From: Staphylococcus hominis subsp. hominis
GTDB taxonomy: Bacteria; Bacillota; Bacilli; Staphylococcales; Staphylococcaceae
Direction: 5' to 3'
Assembly: GCF_002901845.1 (NCBI RefSeq)
Contig: NZ_PPQE01000026.1
Coordinates: 1-40,329 of the forward strand
Length of the DNA: 40,329 bases
Both the position numbers and the translations under genes were made by a program. Within the stretch, counting starts at the first letter, position 1. Every line of letters begins with the position of its first letter. The notes under the pieces are model-generated. The model was not told the DNA's origin and searched no databases. It worked only from the letters and a program-made list of their open reading frames with translations. This document shows, piece after piece, positions 10,054 to 16,190 of the stretch.

Positions 10054-11390
10054 TTAATTTATTTGAAACATTTAATGATGCATCACAAAAATTACAACAA
10101 TCTCTTTATCTTGCGGATTATCGACATCCAACAATTGTGATGGATGACAATGGTTTTTTACCTGATGATGTCATATCGCCTTATAAATTTTTTGCTAATT
10201 ATAAACAATTTAAAGATGATACACCAACTTTTTTTAATGAGGTGAATATTCCTCCTTTATGGGAAATTGCGGGAAATCAAAATATTGCAGAAGTTATTGA
10301 TAATGGCAAAGTGAGAGGGCGCATATTTTACCGTGAACATTTTAAAAATAGAATTGTAAATTTTGTTGAATGGTTTGATGAAAAAGATCGTTTACGTTCA
10401 GTCGATCATTACACTAAAGAGGGAGTCAAATTTGCACAAACGGTATATGATTTAGAAAAAAATCCCATCTTAAAAACATATGTGAATCGTGAAGGTAAAG
10501 AAATCATATATGAAAACTTTGTTACTAGAGACATTGTACTAGATTGGAAGGGTCAATCTTATTTCTTTGCATCCAAACACGACTTCATTATTTTCTTTTT
10601 GAATCAATTAGATATAGATATTTCTAAGATTATTATTAATTCTCTTGCAACCCCATTTTTTGTACTTTATTATTCTGATTTTGTTAAACAAGCCGTACTA
10701 TTTTGGCAAGAAAATAGTGAGAGTCGTGTTCCAGGAAATATGAAGCTCTTATTAGATAAAGAACAATGTCAGTCATCGGTTATTATTCCAGATAAACAAG
10801 AATATGAACGTATTATAAGCCATATCGAAGCTAATTATATAGATAGTATTCAATCAGCGGGATATTTATATAATTATCAAAGAAATAATAAATATACAAA
10901 ACGCATACTAAATTTAACAAACTCTGATGATATTCCATATATTGAAGAATTGATAAAATTACATCCAGAGTTTGAATTTCATATCGGCGCTATAACTGAA
11001 ATGTCTTCTAAATTATTAAATTTAGAGCAGTATTCAAATGTAGTGCTTTATCCAACAGTTACGCCAAAAACAGTTGATCGTTTATTTAAAAAATGTGACA
11101 TTTATTTAGATGTTAATCATGGTGGTGAAATTTTAAATGCACTTGAAAGGGCTATGTTAAACAATCAACTTATACTTGGTTATAAAGAAACAATACATCG
11201 ACCTTCTTTTGTGGCAGATGACAATATAATTTCAATGCAACACTATCATGACTTAAGTAACATCTTAAATATTATTGTGAAAAATAAAGAACAATTTAAA
11301 GAACGACTTAAACAACAAAAGCTACACAATAATCAAATTGATAAACGACAATTTAAAAAGACTTTAAAACAAATATTAGGATCAATTTAA
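10050..11390 (+). CDS. gtfB: Glycosyltransferase-stabilising subunit GtfB
   Basis: A 446-residue partner of GtfA. GtfB proteins have a GT-B-like fold, do not transfer sugar themselves, and recognise the acceptor polypeptide so that GtfA can glycosylate it. The start ATG 10050 overlaps the gtfA stop in an ATGA junction with GAGGTG upstream. Sequence between residues 70 and 180 has the beta-rich character of the DUF1975-type region shared with GtfA. It is the last core gene of the accessory Sec operon; an MsrA-like gene follows after 25 nt on the same strand. Confidence 0.93.
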   Translation: MINLFETFNDASQKLQQSLYLADYRHPTIVMDDNGFLPDDVISPYKFFANYKQFKDDTPTFFNEVNIPPLWEIAGNQNIAEVIDNGKVRGRIFYREHFKNRIVNFVEWFDEKDRLRSVDHYTKEGVKFAQTVYDLEKNPILKTYVNREGKEIIYENFVTRDIVLDWKGQSYFFASKHDFIIFFLNQLDIDISKIIINSLATPFFVLYYSDFVKQAVLFWQENSESRVPGNMKLLLDKEQCQSSVIIPDKQEYERIISHIEANYIDSIQSAGYLYNYQRNNKYTKRILNLTNSDDIPYIEELIKLHPEFEFHIGAITEMSSKLLNLEQYSNVVLYPTVTPKTVDRLFKKCDIYLDVNHGGEILNALERAMLNNQLILGYKETIHRPSFVADDNIISMQHYHDLSNILNIIVKNKEQFKERLKQQKLHNNQIDKRQFKKTLKQILGSI

Positions 11391-11415
11391 GTATTTAGAG
11401 TTTAGGGGTGATACA

Positions 11416-11892
11416 TTGGAAACAGTATATCTAGCTGGAGGGTGTTTGTGGGGTGTACAAGCATTTATTAAAACATTGCCAGGCGTTATAGCTACTGAAG
11501 CAGGACGTGCGAATGGAACGACGCAGCGACTTGATGATGAATATGATGGCTATGTAGAATGCGTTAAAACAGTTTTTAATCCTGACATCACTTCAATTCA
11601 TGATTTAATGCATTATTTATTTGAAATCATAGACCCATACAGTCTGAATAAGCAAGGCGTAGATAAAGGACCTAAATATCGTACAGGTGTTTATAGTGAA
11701 AATGAGAACCATCTTAAAGAAGCACAACAATTCATTCAACAACGTTCAGATAGAGATAAAATCGTTGTGGAAGTACGTCCTTTAGAAAATTATGTTAAAA
11801 GTGCAGACGAACATCAAGATAGATTAGATAAACATCCTGAAGATATATCATTATGTCACATCTCTAAAAGTATTTTAAATAAATACAACTAA
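11416..11892 (+). CDS. MsrA-like protein, divergent methionine sulfoxide reductase
   Basis: A 158-residue protein with MsrA hallmarks: GGCLWG near the N-terminus (Cys10), a later YVEC block corresponding to the HAE region, and DPYSLNKQG/KYRTGVY resembling the DPT..NRQG..G..YRS segment. MsrA reduces methionine-(S)-sulfoxide using the GCFWG cysteine. Here the motif Phe is Leu and the usual VxxGxTGHAE stretch is shortened and altered. Other cysteines are Cys49 and Cys147, which could act in recycling. The start is TTG with AGGGGTG upstream, 25 nt after gtfB, so it is probably co-transcribed with the export operon. It may be a true reductase of altered specificity or a repurposed fold. Confidence 0.75.
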   Translation: METVYLAGGCLWGVQAFIKTLPGVIATEAGRANGTTQRLDDEYDGYVECVKTVFNPDITSIHDLMHYLFEIIDPYSLNKQGVDKGPKYRTGVYSENENHLKEAQQFIQQRSDRDKIVVEVRPLENYVKSADEHQDRLDKHPEDISLCHISKSILNKYN

Positions 11893-11897
11893 AAGGA

Positions 11898-11932
11898 ATG
11901 GGACAGCATTCTTATCGTATTCGTTGTCCCAT
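11898..11932. terminator. Bidirectional terminator between the MsrA-like gene and the DoxX-like gene
   Basis: Arms ATGGGACA (11898-11905) and TGTCCCAT (11925-11932) pair over 8 bp, extended by G-T and C-G pairs. Moderately T-rich sequence follows on both strands. It lies between convergent genes. Confidence 0.7.
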
Positions 11933-11942
11933 GTGCGCTTTA

Positions 11943-12296
11943 TTATTTCTTAGAAAATGTATCGATAAGACTAAGTGCAGCTAAACCTAATAAATCTAAA
12001 GCATGTTGTGCCCCAACCTTACCATGACCTGCCTCAAGGCGTTTATATACTGCAACGCTTAATACACTAAACGTGACAAGTGATCCTAAGCGAGAGATAT
12101 TTTTATGCAAGAAACTTGTGGCAAACAAACCCGATGCAATGAACTCAATCACACCTGCTAATTTCATTGCACGTTCCGATAATTTAAAATCTTGTGTAAA
12201 TAGTTGTTTAGTATAAGGGTTACCGGTAAGTTTACGTTTTGAAGCGGCATACAAATCTTTAGCGAGTTTTAAATTGGTAGCATAACGTAATATCAT
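11943..12296 (-). CDS. DoxX-like small membrane protein, copy 1
   Basis: A 117-residue protein with about three hydrophobic segments in its C-terminal two thirds and an amphipathic, Lys-rich N-terminus. The pattern (KLAGVIEFIASGLF, later a Gly/His-containing loop AGHGKVGAQHALDLLG) resembles DoxX/DoxX-like proteins, whose biochemical role is poorly defined. It is a close paralogue of the gene at 12434-12787: both begin MILRYA and share the EAGHGK-GAQHALDLLGLAALS block. ATG 12296 is preceded by AAAGGAG. The family call is by appearance; no catalytic motif is visible. Confidence 0.7.
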   Translation of the reverse strand: MILRYATNLKLAKDLYAASKRKLTGNPYTKQLFTQDFKLSERAMKLAGVIEFIASGLFATSFLHKNISRLGSLVTFSVLSVAVYKRLEAGHGKVGAQHALDLLGLAALSLIDTFSKK

Positions 12297-12364
12297 TATC
12301 TAAACGCTCCTTTATATTATATTTTTTAGTTAAACTAAGTATAAAAGTCGCGTTAAAAAAAGTT

Positions 12365-12419
12365 AAATAAAAACGTTCAGCATAAATGTGTAATGCATTC
12401 ACGCTGAACGTTTTTATTT
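12365..12419 (-). terminator. Strong terminator of DoxX-like copy 2
   Basis: A 17-bp perfect stem joins 12365-12381 and 12403-12419, with GC-rich tip ACGTTCAGC and A/T-rich base. T-rich sequence follows on the minus strand (TTTTTATTT within the arm). It separates the two paralogues into distinct transcripts. Confidence 0.8.
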
Positions 12420-12433
12420 ATATAGTTATTGAA

Positions 12434-12787
12434 TTAGTTTTTACCGAATGTATCAGCAAAACTTAAAGCAGCTAAGCCAAGTAAATCTAAAGCGTGTTGT
12501 GCGCCTTCTTTACCGTGACCAGCTTCAAAGTGTTTGTAAGCTGCAACGCCTAATACACCAAATGTTGCAATAGAACCTAAACGAGAAATATTTTTGTTTA
12601 AGAAACTTGCAGCAAATAATGCAGCAGCAGTAGCTTCTACTGTACCTGCTAATTTAACTGATTTTTCTGGTAAACCAAATACATTTTTAAATGTATCAAT
12701 CATTTCTTGGCTACCTTGTAATTTTGGTTTTGATGAATCATATAATTCTTTTGCAAGTTTTAAATTTGCAGCATAACGTAAGATCAT
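12434..12787 (-). CDS. DoxX-like small membrane protein, copy 2
   Basis: A 117-residue paralogue of the neighbouring gene with the same hydrophobic pattern and the same start MILRYA. Key shared blocks are NLKLAK near residue 10, KNISRLGS near residue 65 and the EAGHGK-GAQHALDLLG loop. ATG 12787 is preceded by AAAAAAGGAG. It has its own near-consensus SigA promoter (12853-12881) and its own terminator, so it is probably the more strongly expressed copy. The function is unknown; DoxX-like proteins have been linked to redox or envelope stress in other bacteria. Confidence 0.7.
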   Translation of the reverse strand: MILRYAANLKLAKELYDSSKPKLQGSQEMIDTFKNVFGLPEKSVKLAGTVEATAAALFAASFLNKNISRLGSIATFGVLGVAAYKHFEAGHGKEGAQHALDLLGLAALSFADTFGKN

Positions 12788-12852
12788 TAATAAGTACTCC
12801 TTTTTTAGTTAAATTATTTTATTATAAAATAAGTATAATTTTTATACTAGAA

Positions 12853-12881
12853 ATTATATGATTATTGGTAAGTAAAGTCAA
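12853..12881 (-). promoter_or_regulatory. Near-consensus SigA promoter of DoxX-like copy 2
   Basis: On the minus strand TTGACT (12876-12881) and TATAAT (12853-12858) are separated by exactly 17 bp. It lies 66 bp before the start codon. Confidence 0.8.
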
Positions 12882-12913
12882 TAAAAAGCGTTAGATAATT
12901 ATCTTTTTATAAG

Positions 12914-12935
12914 AAAGTGTTAATCAGTACACTTT
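12914..12935. promoter_or_regulatory. Inverted repeat upstream of the MFS gene, operator candidate
   Basis: AAAGTGT (12914-12920) and ACACTTT (12929-12935) form a perfect 7-bp inverted repeat with an 8-bp spacer, 65-86 bp before the MFS start. A second one, TGTCA/TGACA (12953-12957 and 12972-12976), is closer. A local repressor such as the TetR protein at 14505-15065 could bind, but this is inference. Confidence 0.4.
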
Positions 12936-12999
12936 AGAAACTATATTGAACGTGTCATAATAATACTGTTGTGACAAAATCTATGAAAGGAGTTATATT

Positions 13000-14178
13000 A
13001 TGGAAACATCGATGAATTATAATCGAATGACTACAATTTTCTTTATTTCGGGTATTATTGTTATGGCAAGTTTATATACTGCTTTACCCCTTACTTCTGT
13101 ATTCGCAAAAGATTTTGGCATTTCAAATGCTGTTGCCTCTCTAAATGGTGTGATCTTTTCAATTACGTATTCACTAAGTTGTCTATTTTATGGTACAATT
13201 TCTGAAAAATTTGGACGTATTCGTACGATTTTATTTGGACTTATTGGACTCGTCATCATATGTTTACTTATAGGCTTCATTCATTCGTTCACACTACTTA
13301 TTATTCTTCGTGCAATTCAAGGTATATGCGCGGCAGCTTTTTCACCTGTATCTATTACTTATGTCACTGAAATGTATTCCCCAGTAAAACGTGTGACTGC
13401 GATTAGTTTTATTAGTACAAGTTTTATGTTATCTGGTGTCATTGGCCAAAACTTGAGTGAAATTGTAGTGCGTTATTCTAATTGGCATATGGTTTATTTT
13501 ATATTAACGTTACTTTACATCTTCATAGCAGTACTTATATATAAATATATTCCAGAAAGTCCAGTGAAAAATCCTCAACTCAAACTAGTAGGTTTCTTTA
13601 AAAACTTTAAAGATTTTAAAGATAATAAAATAGTCATATTATGTTATCTTATTTCTTTATCTTTACTTACCATGTTTATTAGTATGTATACAATCTTTAA
13701 TCATTATATTACTTCTGATATTGTGGGTGGCTCGGAAGCAACAGCCATTAATGCTAAACTCTTTGGTATTATTGGGATGTTACTTTCATTATTAGCAGGA
13801 CGTATTAGTGATCGTACAGGAGTTAAACATGTTATCGTAGGCGCATTAATTGTCAGTATCGTTTCTCTTATTTTAATGGGCTTCACTACAAATGTTATTT
13901 TATTAGTGATATGGAGTGTATTATTTGTAGGAGGTATTGCGTTTGCAATTCCATCTACTATTTCAAAAGTAGGTATGGTTGTCAATCGAAATCAAGGTTT
14001 CTTCTTATCTGTTAATACCTTTATTCTGTTTTTAGGAACAGCCATTGCGCCATTATTGATGATTCTTATTCAACCATTATCTAATTTCACATTACAATTT
14101 ATAATTATTGCAGTCATTGGTATTATCGCTCTTATAGTGGCTTTACTTTTACCACGTAGAAAAAATGTAATACGATGA
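13000..14178 (+). CDS. MFS transporter, 12-TM drug/metabolite exporter
   Basis: A 392-residue major facilitator protein with about 12 membrane segments and two homologous halves. The conserved loop 2-3 motif is visible as GTISEKFGRI (around residues 64-73), and a matching motif in the second half reads AGRISDRTG. It resembles the DHA1 type proton-coupled exporters. ATG 13000 is preceded by AAAGGAG at a good distance. It stands alone between inverted-repeat operator candidates and a terminator-like hairpin. The nearest regulator is the TetR gene beyond the IS scar. The substrate cannot be predicted. Confidence 0.88.
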   Translation: METSMNYNRMTTIFFISGIIVMASLYTALPLTSVFAKDFGISNAVASLNGVIFSITYSLSCLFYGTISEKFGRIRTILFGLIGLVIICLLIGFIHSFTLLIILRAIQGICAAAFSPVSITYVTEMYSPVKRVTAISFISTSFMLSGVIGQNLSEIVVRYSNWHMVYFILTLLYIFIAVLIYKYIPESPVKNPQLKLVGFFKNFKDFKDNKIVILCYLISLSLLTMFISMYTIFNHYITSDIVGGSEATAINAKLFGIIGMLLSLLAGRISDRTGVKHVIVGALIVSIVSLILMGFTTNVILLVIWSVLFVGGIAFAIPSTISKVGMVVNRNQGFFLSVNTFILFLGTAIAPLLMILIQPLSNFTLQFIIIAVIGIIALIVALLLPRRKNVIR

Positions 14179-14193
14179 CATTGTGGTATCAAA

Positions 14194-14235
14194 AGCATTC
14201 AAATTCAAAATGAGTTTGGATGCTCATTTTTTATA
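14194..14235 (+). terminator. Terminator of the MFS gene with an overlapping alternative hairpin
   Basis: AAAATGAG (14207-14214) pairs with CTCATTTT (14223-14230), followed by TT, forming a compact terminator. A longer alternative stem, 14194-14206 with 14212-14224 (13 bp including two G-U pairs), uses the same bases and would exclude it. Confidence 0.6.
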
Positions 14236-14245
14236 AGTTGGGTTG

Positions 14246-14335
14246 TCAAATTAAGTGCAACAACTTAGAATTTAAAAATTCATAAGACGTCTTCCAATTA
14301 AGACACTTTCTAGGTCGATGGTTAATAGAGATGCC
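14246..14335 (-). pseudogene. IS30-family transposase C-terminal remnant
   Basis: Read on the minus strand, INHRPRKCLNWKTSYEF ends in LLHLI and a TGA stop at 14246-14248. The N-H/N-RPRK-L-W/F-KT-P/S-YE-F pattern is the standard end of IS30-type transposases. Nothing upstream of it remains: the reading frame gives way to unrelated sequence at about 14327-14340. The sequence GTTGT...ACAAC at 14242-14264 next to the stop probably derives from the element's terminus. Confidence 0.75.
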
Positions 14336-14340
14336 ACTAT

Positions 14341-14520
14341 CCCTTTCCTTTCCATTTACAAAATGAAATTAAACAACGTGGAGTAACCTACTTGGCTAGA
14401 TGTCTTCGATTTATAACTTATGTAGAAGTAGATGGACATGTTATAACAGGACAAAACTCATAATCTGCTTCTCAAGTAGGACGCGAAGTCAAAGCATTAT
14501 TAGACTATTTACAGTTTAAA
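14341..14520 (+). pseudogene. Fragment of a PfpI/DJ-1-type glutamine-amidotransferase-like protein
   Basis: In one frame from about 14341 the translation contains PFPFHLQNEIKQRGVTY, then VEVDGHVITGQNS, a TAA stop at 14461-14463, and SASQVGREV beyond it. This is the C-terminal end of type 1 glutamine-amidotransferase-like proteins (V-DG-L/V-ITGQNP-S pattern). The N-terminal two thirds, including the nucleophile Cys, are gone, and there is an internal stop, so it is a decayed remnant. It abuts the IS30 tail, which suggests the insertion and a later deletion removed the rest. Confidence 0.7.
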
Positions 14521-15065
14521 GATATATCTAAAATGTCATGCAATGTAGCAAAAATCTCATCTACACTATAATTGTAATCATTTTCTACCCAACGTCTTAA
14601 GACCTCTATCATGCCGCTACTATAAAAATCTGCAATAATTTCAGGATGATGACTGTGTTTAATTTTTAAAGCAAGTGGATCATTTTGACTTTTTACGCTA
14701 TCTAACATTAATTCACGACTTACATGCGTTAGATTGCGAAAGACGTCCGCTTGACGAGAAGAGGTCAGTAAATGTTTAAATACTTTCTTATGTTCTCCGA
14801 TAAAATAGATGAATTGTTGAAAGGATTCTTCTGTAGAAAGAAAAGGTCGAGTATCTTCATGATGAAATTCAGTTGCGATATAGTCAGGTAAAGAGAATAG
14901 AAGGTCATATTTATCTTGGAAATAACGATAAAATGTACTACGATTAATTTCTGCGATATCACAAATTTTTTGAATTGTTATTTCGTCAAAATGATAATCT
15001 TTTAATAATTTAAATACAGTTGCGTTTATATGTTTGATCATACGCTTTTGATTGGCAGTAGGCAT
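14505..15065 (-). CDS. TetR/AcrR family transcriptional regulator
   Basis: A 186-residue one-component regulator with an N-terminal TetR helix-turn-helix at about residues 29-50 (EITIQKICDIAEINRSTFYRYF) and an all-helical C-terminal ligand domain. ATG 15065 has AGGAG a little far upstream (about 13 nt). Its 3' end overlaps the decayed amidotransferase fragment. An inverted repeat at 15122-15140 overlaps its predicted -10, consistent with autorepression. Likely targets are the MFS gene, the MMPL operon or both; the position resembles regulator/exporter pairs such as FarR/FarE of S. aureus but identity is not shown. Confidence 0.85.
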   Translation of the reverse strand: MPTANQKRMIKHINATVFKLLKDYHFDEITIQKICDIAEINRSTFYRYFQDKYDLLFSLPDYIATEFHHEDTRPFLSTEESFQQFIYFIGEHKKVFKHLLTSSRQADVFRNLTHVSRELMLDSVKSQNDPLALKIKHSHHPEIIADFYSSGMIEVLRRWVENDYNYSVDEIFATLHDILDISLNCK

Positions 15066-15121
15066 AATTCGAAAATGCTCCTATTAATTTTTTTCTAGGT
15101 CGAAGTTTGACTTATTAAAAG

Positions 15122-15151
15122 TAAAGTATCATAAACTTTAGAATAATTCCA
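15122..15151 (-). promoter_or_regulatory. Predicted tetR promoter with overlapping inverted repeat
   Basis: Arms TAAAGT (15122-15127) and ACTTTA (15135-15140) with a 7-bp spacer form a 19-bp palindrome. It covers a minus-strand -10 candidate TACTTT; a TTGGAA -35 candidate lies 18 bp upstream. It fits an autoregulatory TetR operator. Confidence 0.45.
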
Positions 15152-15175
15152 AATATACATCTTTAATATGATAAT

Positions 15176-15219
15176 AAAAAAGTGTGACGATAGAATAGTT
15201 AATGTTCTTCGCCACACTT
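15176..15219 (-). terminator. Terminator of the MMPL-lipoprotein operon
   Basis: Arms 15180-15190 and 15209-15219 (AAGTGTG-CGA with TCG-CACACTT) pair over 11 positions with one A-C mismatch. On the minus strand a T-rich tail (TTTTTTATT) follows. Confidence 0.75.
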
Positions 15220-15248
15220 AATTGTCAAATAAAGTGTCAATTTAATAT

Positions 15249-16190
15249 TTATTTAGTGTCGATATCGTTTAACCAATCATCAACTTTGTGATCATGATTG
15301 TCTACATAATCTTTTGCTACTTGTTCAGGGTTTTTACTTTTAACAAAGATGTTTTTAGCTAAACGTTCCTCATCTTTTTGGTCCCAATCTTTTGCAATAC
15401 GTGTTGCAATGTCATATGCCGCTGGATGTTTTTCTTTAAAATTATGATTGAATACTAAATCAATATGTTGCTTATTATTTCCATAAATTTTGTCTGGATC
15501 TTTAAGCATTTTGACATCTAATTCTTTCGAGAACCAATTTGGTTCCATTGATGTGAAAAGAATAGGTTGTTGTTGTTGATATGCTTTTTGAATTTTTTTG
15601 AATTGTTCCTGATCGGAACTTTTATCTAGGCTATATTTACTCAAATCGTCTCTATCTAATTCATCATTCGTTTGTTGCATAACACCATTTCTGTTATCAG
15701 TACCTTGAATTGTCCAATCTACAGATTTACCAAAATCTTTATCATCTTTTAAATCTTTAATTGAATCAATGTTCTGAACATATTTAGGTACTGCTAATCC
15801 AACATTAACATGATCAATTAAATGTTTGTCATCATATAAAGTAAGTGTATCTTTAAATTTATCATAATATCTTTTATCTGTTTCTGGAAAAATACCTGAA
15901 GCATGAAATGCATCATCACTTGCAGACACTGTTGCATATAATGGTCCACTTGCTGGCACAGGTGTAGTTGTAACATCATAACCAGCTTTCTTTAATACTT
16001 CCGCAATCACAAGTGAACGTGCAGTTGAATTATCACTTGCAATATAAGGGATTTCAATCGTTTTGTCTCCTAATTCGATTTTACTTTGTGTAGAGGAGTT
16101 GGATTGACTATTCCCACAGGCACTTAAAACTATGGCTAGTGTGAGTGTGGCTAATAGTACTAAAAATTTTGATACGCGTGATTTAAGCAT
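15249..16190 (-). CDS. OpuAC-type substrate-binding lipoprotein, coupled to the MMPL exporter
   Basis: A 313-residue lipoprotein: a hydrophobic signal ends in the lipobox LSAC (Cys25), followed by a Ser/Gln/Asn-rich linker and a periplasmic-binding-type domain. The region MEPNWFSKELDVKML and the flanking pattern resemble glycine betaine/proline binding domains (OpuAC). No ABC permease or ATPase gene is adjacent, unlike classical Opu systems. ATG 16190 overlaps the exporter's stop by one base (TGATG), so translation is coupled; an in-frame TTG at 16193 is an alternative start with GGAGG nine bases before it. It may deliver or sense a quaternary-amine or lipid headgroup for the exporter, which is inference. 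Confidence 0.85.
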   Translation of the reverse strand: MLKSRVSKFLVLLATLTLAIVLSACGNSQSNSSTQSKIELGDKTIEIPYIASDNSTARSLVIAEVLKKAGYDVTTTPVPASGPLYATVSASDDAFHASGIFPETDKRYYDKFKDTLTLYDDKHLIDHVNVGLAVPKYVQNIDSIKDLKDDKDFGKSVDWTIQGTDNRNGVMQQTNDELDRDDLSKYSLDKSSDQEQFKKIQKAYQQQQPILFTSMEPNWFSKELDVKMLKDPDKIYGNNKQHIDLVFNHNFKEKHPAAYDIATRIAKDWDQKDEERLAKNIFVKSKNPEQVAKDYVDNHDHKVDDWLNDIDTK

